This document shows, one piece after another, positions 8,085-16,222 of a stretch of 64,000 bases of DNA. The notes under the pieces are model-generated. The model saw only the letters and a list, made by a program, of their open reading frames with translations, made no database searches and was not told the origin of the DNA. The position numbers and the translations under genes are program-made. The stretch comes from an uncultured SAR116 cluster alpha proteobacterium (lineage in GTDB: Bacteria; Pseudomonadota; Alphaproteobacteria; Puniceispirillales; Marisalimonadaceae), in the NCBI GenBank assembly GCA_902537945.1, contig CACBDG010000005.1, positions 1-64,000 of the forward strand, given 5' to 3'. Within the stretch, counting starts at the first letter, position 1, and every line of letters starts with the position of its first letter.

Positions 8085-8453
8085 ATGAATAAAAATATTA
8101 TAGGTATTAATGGTTGTGTAAAAGATTGTCATGAAGCAGCTGTAAAGGGTGGTTGGTGGCATGATGCTGAAGGAAAAAAAAAAGATAGAAACGTTGGAGA
8201 ATTATTGTGTCTAATACATTCAGAAATAAGTGAAGCTATGGAAGGTGCAAGAAAAGGATTAATGGACAATCATTTAAAACACAAATCAATGATGGAAGTT
8301 GAACTGGCTGATGCTGTCATTCGGATATTTGATCTAGCTGAATCTAGGAGTTTTAACTTAGGTGAAACAATTTATGAAAAATTAGAGTATAATAAGTCTC
8401 GAGCAGATCATAAACTTACAAATCGCCTTCAAGAAGGTGGAAAAAAATTTTAG
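8085..8453 (+). CDS. MazG-like nucleotide pyrophosphohydrolase
   Basis: A 122-residue all-alpha NTP pyrophosphatase. The metal-binding pattern is seen as IHSEISEAMEGARKG near residue 46 followed by MEVELADAVIRIFDLAE near residue 71 (ExxE then ExxD), and a late YNKSRADHKL. It resembles the short MazG-like enzymes common in phages and their hosts, which remove non-canonical or excess NTPs. GAGGGA precedes the ATG. It is followed by an unusual HTH protein. Confidence 0.82.
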   Translation: MNKNIIGINGCVKDCHEAAVKGGWWHDAEGKKKDRNVGELLCLIHSEISEAMEGARKGLMDNHLKHKSMMEVELADAVIRIFDLAESRSFNLGETIYEKLEYNKSRADHKLTNRLQEGGKKF

Positions 8454-8496
8454 TAAAATATTTATTTAACTATAACAATAAAATTAAATCTAAAAA

Positions 8497-9432
8497 ATGA
8501 AAACACAAATTCCAAACATAATGTCAATTGATGATCATGTTATAAAAATTAATTTGGCCAAAAACAAAGTCAAAAACAGTATATTTGAGATGGCTGATGC
8601 AATAACAAATGCTTTGAATCAGTTAGAAAATAGACAAGTTGAGTTAGCTCAAAAGCTTGGGATGTCAAAAGGTACTCTTTCAAAATGGCATTCAATTGGT
8701 TCCAATAATAATATAATGGGAATCAGAGAATTAGCGCCTCCATCATTTGATTCATTATATCAATTGAGTGTTTTAGACAATCAGTATTACAAATATTATG
8801 GAAAAGAAAAGGGAGGTAAAAAGTTTATTAAACTTTTTAAAAACAAAGTTGTAACTCCTTTGTCTCAAAGGAATGATATAAATAAAATTATAAAATTGCA
8901 TAAACAAAAAATTAATCCTCAAAATTTTGAGACTAAAGTTTTAGATAATAAAAAATTTAATTCAGAAATTAAGCTAAGCATTTTAGTTAAATCAAAATTA
9001 TACTTTAATACTATTATTATTATTCCATCAGATAATCAGCTTGATAAATGGAAAAATGTTTCCTCTATTAAAGATATAAATTTTGATTATCCAATTCGTA
9101 GTTTAGAAGGTTTAGATAAAAATATTTTCCAACAATGCCTAATTAAAGTTAAGGCTAAACATATTGATATTTCTATTAATTGTTTGAATTCATGGGGATA
9201 TAAATACAATAGGATAATGGCTCCCAGACAGCCAAAAAGTGGTCTTGTCGATTTGTCATCTAAATTTGTATTAGTTGTTGGGTCAAAAGGATTATCAAAG
9301 AATAACAGATTAACAATAAAATCAGATCAGAGCGCTGATTTAATATATTATGCTAAAAAGACAGGAAACAGCCCCTTTTTATTTATAGGCGAAGTTGTTA
9401 ATGAAAAAAATTGGATGTACTGTATTAATTAG
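8497..9432 (+). CDS. HTH protein with a degenerate MT-A70-like methyltransferase region
   Basis: A 311-residue protein not matched with certainty to a family. Residues about 46-70 (RQVELAQKLGMSKGTLSKWHSIG) form a helix-turn-helix. The C-terminal half resembles MT-A70 N6-adenine methyltransferases in order: a beta-strand ending in IIIIPSDN where DPPW is expected, FDYPIRSLEGL where YPTMsleei is expected, CLNSWGYKYNRIMAPRQPKSG like the xxxWGFkYxxxxxWxKp block, and SSKFVLVVGSKG like the hExxLvgxrG block. The catalytic DPPW is absent, so it would be inactive as a methyltransferase. Fold assignment is my reading of motif order, not an alignment. Confidence 0.5.
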   Translation: MKTQIPNIMSIDDHVIKINLAKNKVKNSIFEMADAITNALNQLENRQVELAQKLGMSKGTLSKWHSIGSNNNIMGIRELAPPSFDSLYQLSVLDNQYYKYYGKEKGGKKFIKLFKNKVVTPLSQRNDINKIIKLHKQKINPQNFETKVLDNKKFNSEIKLSILVKSKLYFNTIIIIPSDNQLDKWKNVSSIKDINFDYPIRSLEGLDKNIFQQCLIKVKAKHIDISINCLNSWGYKYNRIMAPRQPKSGLVDLSSKFVLVVGSKGLSKNNRLTIKSDQSADLIYYAKKTGNSPFLFIGEVVNEKNWMYCIN

Positions 9433-9489
9433 ATTAATAATAAATAAACTTAAGCTCTATGAAAAGTTAACTGTTACTAAAGTTATACA

Positions 9490-10845
9490 ATGATACCTAT
9501 TAAAGTATTAGTTCCTTCAGGAGTTCTTGGTCTTGGTTTTGATCTAGAAGCTCTTAACAATGGTGTTAAAAATAACCCAGACATTATTAGTATTGACGGA
9601 GGCTCTACAGATAGCGGTCCATATTCTTTAGGTTCAGGAACATCGAAATATTCACGCGCTGCTATAAAAGCAGAGTGGAAAAGTCTAATGATAGCAAGAA
9701 AAAAAGCTAATGTACCACTTGTAATTGGTTCCTGTGGCACCTGTGGAACTAATAATATGGTTGATTGGATGGAAAATATTACGACTGAATTAGCTGAAGA
9801 ATTAAATCAAAACATAAAAATTGCCAAATTATATTGCCAACAAGAAAAAAACTTTATTAAAAAAAATTTACAATTACGTAAGATTTTTCCTTTAAACCCT
9901 GCCCCTATGCTAAATGGTCAATTAATTGAAGAAATGACAAATATCGTTGCGCTTGCAGGTGCTGAACAAATACAAGAGTGCATCAATACAGGGGCTGATA
10001 TTATTCTTGCAGGTAGAACAACTGATACTGCAATTATTTCTGCATTGCCATTAATGAAAGGGGCTAATCCTGGTTCTTCTTGGCATGGAGCTAAAGTTGC
10101 TGAATGTGGCGCGTTATGTTCAACAAACCCTACATCTGGCGTTGTGATGGTAGAATTTGATAAATCCGGATTTACTGTCGAGCCAATGTCTAAAAATGCA
10201 TTCTGCACTTCTGAAACAGTTGCTGCCCATATGCTTTACGAAAACGCAGATCCTTATATTTTACATGAGCCTGGAGGATATATGGATGTAAGTCACTCAA
10301 ATTATTATAATATTGATAAAAAAAAGGTTCGAGTTGAGGGTGCAACCTGGAATTCATCAAAAAATTACAGTGTTAAGTTAGAAGGAGCTAAAATTTCAGG
10401 ATATCAAACTTCTTTATTAGTCTTATTAAGAGATAATAATTATGTGAAAAATGCAAAAAAATGGACAAATAAGCTATCAAAATTCTTAAATAAAGAAATT
10501 AATGAAAGAATGAATATTGACTCTTCAGAATATTCACTTGAATTCAGACATATAGGCCTCAATTCAATCTTGGGAGAGTTAGAAAAAAACCTAGGTAATC
10601 CTGTTGAAGTAGGTGTTTTGTGTTTGATCACATCAAAAGATAAAATATCCACCGAAATAGCAGAATTAATAAATCCATTTTTATTACATTTTCCACTTTC
10701 TTTTAATGAAGAACTCCCTACCTTTGCGTTTCCATTTTCTCCAGTTCATTCAGATAGGGGGTGCGTTTATGAATTTGCATTGAACCATATTTTAGAATTG
10801 GATGACCCAATGGATGCATTTCAAATTCAAATTTCTGAGGTATAA
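9490..10845 (+). CDS. AtuA-domain (DUF1446) protein, acyclic terpene utilisation family
   Basis: A 451-residue protein with the AtuA/DUF1446 features: GVLGLGFDLEAL, ISIDGGSTDSGPYSLGSG near residue 35, IGSCGTCGTNNMVDW near 82, ILAGRTTDTAIISALPLMKG near 175 and AKVAECGALCSTNPTSG near 205. AtuA is needed for growth on citronellol/geraniol in Pseudomonas, but most relatives, especially those paired with DUF4387 as here, are of unknown substrate. The downstream gene starts two bases after this stop. Confidence 0.85.
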   Translation: MIPIKVLVPSGVLGLGFDLEALNNGVKNNPDIISIDGGSTDSGPYSLGSGTSKYSRAAIKAEWKSLMIARKKANVPLVIGSCGTCGTNNMVDWMENITTELAEELNQNIKIAKLYCQQEKNFIKKNLQLRKIFPLNPAPMLNGQLIEEMTNIVALAGAEQIQECINTGADIILAGRTTDTAIISALPLMKGANPGSSWHGAKVAECGALCSTNPTSGVVMVEFDKSGFTVEPMSKNAFCTSETVAAHMLYENADPYILHEPGGYMDVSHSNYYNIDKKKVRVEGATWNSSKNYSVKLEGAKISGYQTSLLVLLRDNNYVKNAKKWTNKLSKFLNKEINERMNIDSSEYSLEFRHIGLNSILGELEKNLGNPVEVGVLCLITSKDKISTEIAELINPFLLHFPLSFNEELPTFAFPFSPVHSDRGCVYEFALNHILELDDPMDAFQIQISEV

Positions 10846-10846
10846 T

Positions 10847-11146
10847 GTGCCAACTCTAGGTGAAAAAGTAAAAAAAATAAGATCCAAGAACGCAGGACCT
10901 TTTTGGATTACTATTGATATATTTTGTGAAGATAAAAAGACATATAAGGTTGTTTGTAATCAATTAAAAAATTCAAAAATTTCAAGTTTACTTATGATAA
11001 GTGAACAAGATTTGAAGAGATTTGAGATTGATAATTTAAATGTAATTAAATTTTCGTTTCCAAGGAAGATAATACAAGGAGACATTTTTGATAGAGACAT
11101 GCATGGTGCCCAACTAGCTGTTCTGCTCTCTGAAATGAAGTTCTGA
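10847..11146 (+). CDS. DUF4387 family protein
   Basis: About 99 residues, with LGEKVKKIRSKNAGPFWITIDIFCEDKKTY at the start and DIFDRDMHGAQLAVLL at the end, the two conserved blocks of DUF4387. I chose GTG at 10847 over the track's ATG at 10802 because GAGG lies 6 nt upstream, it begins one base after the AtuA-gene stop, and the protein then starts at the usual family position. DUF4387 is normally beside or fused to an AtuA-domain protein, so they probably form one enzyme. The reaction is unknown. Confidence 0.82.
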   Translation: MPTLGEKVKKIRSKNAGPFWITIDIFCEDKKTYKVVCNQLKNSKISSLLMISEQDLKRFEIDNLNVIKFSFPRKIIQGDIFDRDMHGAQLAVLLSEMKF

Positions 11147-11286
11147 TTTTATTAACCTACTAAGATTTTTTTTCACAAATTGTATATTTAAATTTTATAC
11201 ATTAATATCTTCTTTAATTGTTATAATATGGGTTTAAAATTAATTTCTAAATACTTATATATACATAAATTATAAAGAGGAAAAAA

Positions 11287-11724
11287 ATGTTTATAACTAA
11301 ATCAGTTTCTGTTCTATCAGTGTTCTTATATTTATTAGTTTCAAGTTTTGCTCACGCAGAAAATCACACTATTGATATGTTAAATAAACTTGGAAAAGAA
11401 AAAATGGTTTATTCTGAAAAAGTTATATCTATTAAAGTTAATGATGAAGTAACTTGGAAGTCTGTAGATAAAGGTCACAATGTAGAATTTATTGGTATGC
11501 CAAAAGGGGTGTCTAAATTCAAATCAAAAATAAGTAAAGATGCAAATTTTAAATTTACTAAATCTGGGATATATTTATATCAATGTACTCCCCATAAAGC
11601 TATGGGAATGATAGGCTTAGTTATTGTTGGAGATGATAAAAGTAACTTAGATAAAATCAAAAAAGTCAAAGTTTATGGTAAATCAAAAAAATTATTAAAA
11701 ACACTCTTGAAGTCTATAAGCTAA
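11287..11724 (+). CDS. Pseudoazurin-like blue copper protein
   Basis: A 145-residue periplasmic cupredoxin. Residues 1-24 form a signal peptide ending SFAHA. Type-1 copper ligands are visible in order: His in GHNVEF (about residue 59), then Cys, His and Met in YQCTPHKAMGM (about 97-105). Pseudoazurins carry electrons to periplasmic reductases or cytochrome oxidase. AGAGG precedes the start, and a TATAAT-like hexamer at 11222-11227 could serve as its promoter. The C-terminal helix is Lys-rich, as in pseudoazurins that dock acidic partners. Confidence 0.86.
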   Translation: MFITKSVSVLSVFLYLLVSSFAHAENHTIDMLNKLGKEKMVYSEKVISIKVNDEVTWKSVDKGHNVEFIGMPKGVSKFKSKISKDANFKFTKSGIYLYQCTPHKAMGMIGLVIVGDDKSNLDKIKKVKVYGKSKKLLKTLLKSIS

Positions 11725-11834
11725 TTTTGACTTATTTGCACTTATAAAATATTATAAACAATAACAAAAAATTGCTTATGTAATTTCGATATTGAAACTT
11801 TGTTAAACTTAAATTTTTTATTAGGAGATAAACA

Positions 11835-12257
11835 ATGACTAACTGTTTTCATCTAGCAATACCTGCTGGAAATATTAAAACTGCTTTAAAATTCTATTGT
11901 GATATATTAGGTTGTAAAACTGGAAATCAGGAAGAAGGTCGTTGGATTGATGTTAATTTTTGGGGAAATGAATTAACATTACACGAAACCAAGTCAAAAC
12001 AATTTAGAGAAAGACACGATGTTGACATGGGTGACGTTTGTGTACCTCATTTTGGAGTCCATCTAGAAGAAAATGATTTTGAAGAAGTAAAAAAAAGAAT
12101 AGAAGCAAGTGATATAGATTATTTTGATAAACCGTATAGAAGGTTTATAGGCTCTAAATTTGAACAAGAAACATTTTTTGTTGAAGATCCTAATGGAAAT
12201 GTTCTTGAAATTAAAACGATGTCAAACCCTGAGGTTTTATTTGAAACTGCATCTTAG
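11835..12257 (+). CDS. VOC family (glyoxalase/dioxygenase fold) protein
   Basis: A 140-residue vicinal-oxygen-chelate protein. It opens FHLAIPAGNIKTALKFYCDILGC, contains PHFGVHLE mid-way and closes with ETFFVEDPNGNVLEIKTM; the His and Glu residues in these blocks are the expected metal ligands. AGGAGA precedes the ATG. Functions in this fold range from glyoxalase to extradiol dioxygenase and antibiotic resistance, and the substrate cannot be deduced here. Confidence 0.82.
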   Translation: MTNCFHLAIPAGNIKTALKFYCDILGCKTGNQEEGRWIDVNFWGNELTLHETKSKQFRERHDVDMGDVCVPHFGVHLEENDFEEVKKRIEASDIDYFDKPYRRFIGSKFEQETFFVEDPNGNVLEIKTMSNPEVLFETAS

Positions 12258-12363
12258 TTACTTAAAGAGGTAAAATCCTGAAATCAAAACTTATATTCGA
12301 TTGAATATTATTCGTAATATGCAATCTAATAACTTGCTCAGATTAATTTCAAAAATTTAAAAG

Positions 12364-13143
12364 ATGACCATATTAAAAAAAATTTTTAGATATCCAATAA
12401 AAGGTCTATCTGGTGAAAACATTAAAAAAATTTTATTAGAAAAAGATCAAGTTTTGTTAGGAGATCGTGAATATGCATTTGCTAGATCGCATGTTTCATT
12501 TGATGAAAATAATCCTTTATATTTAAGAAAAACAAACTTTTTAGCTTTAGTTAATGAAGAAAAGTTAGCTAAATTAAGGACAGAGTTTATTAGTAAATCA
12601 AAAAGATTAATAGCAAAAGTTGATAATAAAATAGTTCTAGATGAAATTCTTAATAATGAAATTAACATAAATAAAGTTGAAGTTTTTTTTCAAAAATATT
12701 TAAACTTAGGTGATAATAATAAACCAAAGTTAGTCCAAGAAAAAAATAATTATAATAAAAAAAACCTTAAACATTCATTTTCAGACCTTCCCGACAAGGC
12801 TATTTCTATAATTAATCTAAACACAATCATTGATTTTGAAAAAAAAATAGGTAAAAAAATTGATCCATCTAGATTTAGAGCAAATTTATTGATTGACAAC
12901 ATTGATCCTTGGAAGGAGTTTGATTGGGTCGGTAAAAAAGTTAAAATTGGCAAAAGTGTTTTAGAAGTTTTTAAAAGAACCCAAAGATGTGCGGCAACAA
13001 ATGTAAATCCTGAAAATGGTGTCAGAGATATCAATATACCTAATGAAATTAATTCTTATTTTGGTCATTTAGATTTGGGGGTTTATGCAAAGGTTAAAAA
13101 AACTGGAATTATTTCAGTTAATGATGAGTTACATTTAAATTAA
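12364..13143 (+). CDS. MOSC domain protein (molybdenum-cofactor related)
   Basis: A 259-residue protein with the MOSC N-terminal beta-barrel opening (IFRYPIKGLSGE near residue 7) and the MOSC core: DPSRFRANLLID near 168, then LEVFKRTQRCAATNVNPENG with the conserved cysteine near 208. MOSC proteins bind molybdenum cofactor or act as sulfur carriers, for example in mARC and YcbX. A ModA-like molybdate-binding protein follows 280 nt later, supporting a molybdenum context. Confidence 0.84.
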   Translation: MTILKKIFRYPIKGLSGENIKKILLEKDQVLLGDREYAFARSHVSFDENNPLYLRKTNFLALVNEEKLAKLRTEFISKSKRLIAKVDNKIVLDEILNNEININKVEVFFQKYLNLGDNNKPKLVQEKNNYNKKNLKHSFSDLPDKAISIINLNTIIDFEKKIGKKIDPSRFRANLLIDNIDPWKEFDWVGKKVKIGKSVLEVFKRTQRCAATNVNPENGVRDINIPNEINSYFGHLDLGVYAKVKKTGIISVNDELHLN

Positions 13144-13202
13144 GCCGTATTTTTAAGGGGAATAAAATCAATTTCACTCAAGAGAAAAATAAATTTAAAG
13201 AA

Positions 13203-13418
13203 ATGGGATTCTTTAAGTTTTGGTTCTATTCTACGTTATTTTTTTTAACCTTTCCCATTTCACTTGTGTTTTGTTTGCTTTTCTTGGGATTTAAAGAAAC
13301 AAAACAATTTATTACAGTGTTAATTAAAGATTATGTGCAAACATTTTTAATAATTTTTATTTTGTCATTATCAATACTAATATTTTTCATTTACTATCTA
13401 GTCTCACTATTTAATTGA
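13203..13418 (+). CDS. Small two-helix membrane protein, hypothetical
   Basis: A 71-residue protein with two hydrophobic stretches (FYSTLFFLTFPISLVFCLLFLG and FLIIFILSLSILIFFIYYLVSLF) joined by a short polar loop. I do not recognise the family. It ends 4 nt before the ModA-like gene and may be co-transcribed with it. The ribosome site is weak. Confidence 0.55.
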   Translation: MGFFKFWFYSTLFFLTFPISLVFCLLFLGFKETKQFITVLIKDYVQTFLIIFILSLSILIFFIYYLVSLFN

Positions 13419-13422
13419 TTTA

Positions 13423-14202
13423 ATGTATATTTTAATTAAAAAAATAAAAACAGTTATTACTGCGTCATACATTTTGATATTTTTTGTATTTTTTCCTTAT
13501 AAAAAATTGCTTGCTAATGAAATCCATATAGGTGTAGCTTCAAACTTTTTAATGCCTATAAATTTTATAAAAAAAACCTTCGAAAAAGAAAATAATACTA
13601 AAATTTTTCTTTCAAGTGGCTCTAGTGGAAGTTTATACTCTCAGATCATAAACGGGGCTCCTTTAGATATTTTTCTTTCAGCTAATCAAGAACTTCCAAA
13701 AAAACTTGAGAATACTAGTAAAGGAGTTAAAGGAACACGATTTACCTACGCAACGGGTAAATTACTCTTGTTTAGTACAAACAAGGATTTTTTTAACTTT
13801 ACATTTCCAAATATTATTTTGTCTAAGAAAATTAAATATATTGGATTAGGAAATCCAAAATATGTGCCCTATGGCTTGGCTGCTAAAGAAGTATTAAAAT
13901 CTTTGAAAATTTTTAATATATTAGAAAAAAAAATTGTTTTAAGTAAAAATGTTAATCAAGTTTTTCTTATGAATTATTATGGTAATTTAGATATAGGTTT
14001 TATATCGAAATCTGATTTTGTTATTAAAAGTAAAAAAGGTAAAGTTTGGGATATTCCTCAGAATTTATACTCTCCTATAAAACAAGATGCAATTTTACTA
14101 AAAAATGGCGAGAAAAAATCAAAGGCAAGGATATTTTTAAATTTTTTATCTTCAGATAGAGTAAAAGATAAACTCATTAGCTTAGGGTATATTGTTAATT
14201 AA
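13423..14202 (+). CDS. modA: ModA-like molybdate (oxyanion) ABC substrate-binding protein
   Basis: A 259-residue periplasmic protein. A hydrophobic leader spans about residues 10-31, after which IHIGVASNFLMPINFIKKTFE, FLSSGSSGSLYSQIINGAPLDIFLSAN and KYIGLGNPKYVPYGLAAKEVL match ModA proteins, including the Ser-rich oxyanion-binding loops. No modB or modC is visible in the window, so its permease and ATPase must lie elsewhere. The stop overlaps the convergent SCO gene by 8 nt. Confidence 0.86.
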   Translation: MYILIKKIKTVITASYILIFFVFFPYKKLLANEIHIGVASNFLMPINFIKKTFEKENNTKIFLSSGSSGSLYSQIINGAPLDIFLSANQELPKKLENTSKGVKGTRFTYATGKLLLFSTNKDFFNFTFPNIILSKKIKYIGLGNPKYVPYGLAAKEVLKSLKIFNILEKKIVLSKNVNQVFLMNYYGNLDIGFISKSDFVIKSKKGKVWDIPQNLYSPIKQDAILLKNGEKKSKARIFLNFLSSDRVKDKLISLGYIVN

Positions 14203-14803
14203 GTTTTCTCAAATTATTAATTTTTTGAATTATAGAAGTTTCATTTTCACCCCAGGATATTGTTCCTTTAAAATTTCCTAATTCATCAATCATGAATACA
14301 GTTGCAGTATGGTTAAGAGTATAATTATTTTTTGAAGTTTTGACAGTTTCATAAAAGACTCCCCAATTCTCTGCAAATTTTTTTATTTCAATTTTATCAC
14401 CTGTCACACCAATAATATTACCATCAAAATATTGGATATAATCTTTGAGATGTTTTTTATCATCTCTTTTTGGGTCTAAAGTAACAAAAATAATATTTAT
14501 TTCATCAACAGTTGATGTGACTTCTTTGGTAATTTCTGACAAATCAGCAAGTGTTGTGGGGCAAATCTCTGGACAATTTGTGAAACCAAAAAATAACAAT
14601 GAGGGTTTGTTTTTAAGAGTAGTACTTTTAAAAGGTTGTCCATAATGATCAATTAAATGAACTTTATCGATTATTTGTGATATTTTTTGTGGGGCATTTT
14701 TACGTGAAAGATATTCTGCAAAAAGAAAAGTCAAAATTAAAATAATAATAAAAGAAATGATTATTGATGAAAGTAAAATTAATTTTTTCTTTGCGAAATT
14801 CAT
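14195..14803 (-). CDS. SCO1/SenC family copper chaperone
   Basis: A 202-residue thioredoxin-fold protein anchored by an N-terminal membrane helix (about residues 8-30). The copper site is visible as FTNCPEICPTTLADL (CxxxC) and the distal His in LNHTATVFMID. SCO proteins deliver copper to the CuA centre of cytochrome c oxidase or act as redox sensors. It lies near the pseudoazurin, both copper-linked, and is convergent with modA. Confidence 0.9.
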   Translation of the reverse strand: MNFAKKKLILLSSIIISFIIILILTFLFAEYLSRKNAPQKISQIIDKVHLIDHYGQPFKSTTLKNKPSLLFFGFTNCPEICPTTLADLSEITKEVTSTVDEINIIFVTLDPKRDDKKHLKDYIQYFDGNIIGVTGDKIEIKKFAENWGVFYETVKTSKNNYTLNHTATVFMIDELGNFKGTISWGENETSIIQKINNLRKLN

Positions 14804-14858
14804 TAGATATCAATTCGTAATTTTAAATCACATCCTTATACATTTTTTTAAAAGTTTG

Positions 14859-14996
14859 TCATTTTATAATTGACATGCAGTATGACAAAAGACTAGTTAA
14901 ATAATGATTTTCTCTAGCAAAAAAAGGCAGCGACCAGCTGATTACTAAAAAAGCCATACCCCAAAATACAAATAATAATAAATTTTTGCTATTCAT
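14859..14996 (-). CDS. Possible 45-aa single-helix membrane peptide
   Basis: A short reading frame below the track cut-off, translating MNSKNLLLFVFWGMAFLVIS followed by WSLPFFARENHYLTSLLSYC and ending MSIIK. One clear hydrophobic helix spans residues 6-22. It is upstream of, and co-directional with, the SCO gene, so it could encode a small oxidase-associated subunit. There is no good ribosome site, no homologue I recognise and the region is AT-rich, so this is tentative. Confidence 0.3.
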   Translation of the reverse strand: MNSKNLLLFVFWGMAFLVISWSLPFFARENHYLTSLLSYCMSIIK

Positions 14997-15097
14997 TTTT
15001 TTTAATTTTTTGTAAGTTTATTTACAAAAAAATAATAAAATATTTTTCTATAAATTTAAACGTTTTGTACTAATTTATTTTAAATATGGGAAGCTTA

Positions 15098-15457
15098 ATG
15101 AAATTTTTTTATTCGGTTCTTTTTTTATTGTATTTCTCATTTAGTTGTTATGCCCTTGAATATTCATGCATAGACAAAAAACATGGTCATTTGTCTAAAA
15201 TGACTGTAAAGGGTGAATTAGTAAAATATGAAGATCAAAAAGGTGAAACTGTAGAATATAAAATTGTAGAGAATTCAAAAATAGCTCTAATGGCCATTAG
15301 CAAGGTTTCACCTGAAGAAAACCCAATACTAAATTACGTGTTTATAATTAAAGACAAATCATTAGCTTTCAATGCTAATTTAAGATCTATAAATAATAAT
15401 TATAATGAAATATTTACAAAAAATATAATTTTAAAGTGTATTGGGAATAATGATTAG
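15098..15457 (+). CDS. Secreted small protein, hypothetical
   Basis: About 119 residues with a signal peptide (MKFFYSVLFLLYFSFSCYA) and a mature part containing a Cys near each end (EYSCIDKKHG and ILKCIGNND) that may form a disulfide. I chose ATG 15098 rather than 15086 because GGAAG sits 5-7 nt upstream and the signal peptide then starts normally. The family is not recognised; a periplasmic beta-rich domain is likely. Confidence 0.6.
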   Translation: MKFFYSVLFLLYFSFSCYALEYSCIDKKHGHLSKMTVKGELVKYEDQKGETVEYKIVENSKIALMAISKVSPEENPILNYVFIIKDKSLAFNANLRSINNNYNEIFTKNIILKCIGNND

Positions 15458-15521
15458 AAAAATTATTTAGTATTGATTTATTTCCATATTATCTCCAAGA
15501 TTAGTTAGTTGGAAAAATACA

Positions 15522-15872
15522 TTGAATAAATTAATTAAAATAGCAAAAAAATCATCATTTAATGGATCATATTCTGGATCAGAGGATATAGAGCTTTTTG
15601 GGAAGTTTGATGGTTCCCTAATAGTAAAAAACTTATTCATAAAAAAATCAGGTATTTTTAATGGAGCTGTATCTGCTGAAAATATTTTTGTCGAAGGAAT
15701 AATTACTGCTGATATTGAAACAGAATCGCTACATTTAAAGTCAACTGGAATAGTTGATGGCGACGTTTTTTATAGAAACATCATTATAGACTATGGCGGC
15801 ATATTAAAATCTCAAATGGTTCAAAATATGTCAAAAATGGATAACTTAGTTAGGTTGAATAAAAAATTATAA
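15522..15872 (+). CDS. Bactofilin family cytoskeletal protein
   Basis: A 116-residue protein with the bactofilin/DUF583 pattern of short beta-helix repeats: SFNGSYSGSEDIELFGKFDGSLIVKNLFIKKSGIFNGAVSAENIFVEGIITADIETESLHLKSTGIVDGDVFY. Bactofilins self-assemble into filaments that scaffold cell-wall or envelope processes. The start is TTG with GGA about 9 nt upstream. It ends 2 nt before the CsaA-like gene. Confidence 0.88.
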   Translation: MNKLIKIAKKSSFNGSYSGSEDIELFGKFDGSLIVKNLFIKKSGIFNGAVSAENIFVEGIITADIETESLHLKSTGIVDGDVFYRNIIIDYGGILKSQMVQNMSKMDNLVRLNKKL

Positions 15873-15874
15873 CA

Positions 15875-16222
15875 ATGGATTTATCAAACAAAGAACAAAT
15901 TTCTATCAATGATTTTACAAAACTAAATATTGTTTTAGGAACTATTTTAGATGCCTCAAAAAACACAAAAGCAATAAAACCAGCATATATTTTAAAAATT
16001 GATTTTGGTAAAGCTATTGGTATAAAACAAACTTCTGCTCAGATTACTAATTATTCATTAAAAGAACTAGTTGATAGACAGGTGGTAGCTGTTTGTAACT
16101 TACCTTCAAAAAAAATTGCAGGTTTCACTTCTGAAGTTCTTGTACTTGGTGCAATTTCTGGTAAGGACGTACATTTACTAAGACCTGATGTCAAACTTGA
16201 AAACGGTACATTAATTGGCTGA
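15875..16222 (+). CDS. csaA: CsaA-like tRNA-binding domain protein
   Basis: A 115-residue OB-fold protein resembling CsaA and the tRNA-binding domain of methionyl-tRNA synthetase: LNIVLGTILDASKNTKAIKPAYILKIDFGKAIGIKQTSAQIT, then RQVVAVCNLPSKKIAGFTSEVLVLGA and LLRPDVKLENGT. CsaA has been described as a tRNA-binding, secretion-related chaperone. It is between a bactofilin and a DapA-like lyase, with overlap at its end. Confidence 0.87.
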   Translation: MDLSNKEQISINDFTKLNIVLGTILDASKNTKAIKPAYILKIDFGKAIGIKQTSAQITNYSLKELVDRQVVAVCNLPSKKIAGFTSEVLVLGAISGKDVHLLRPDVKLENGTLIG

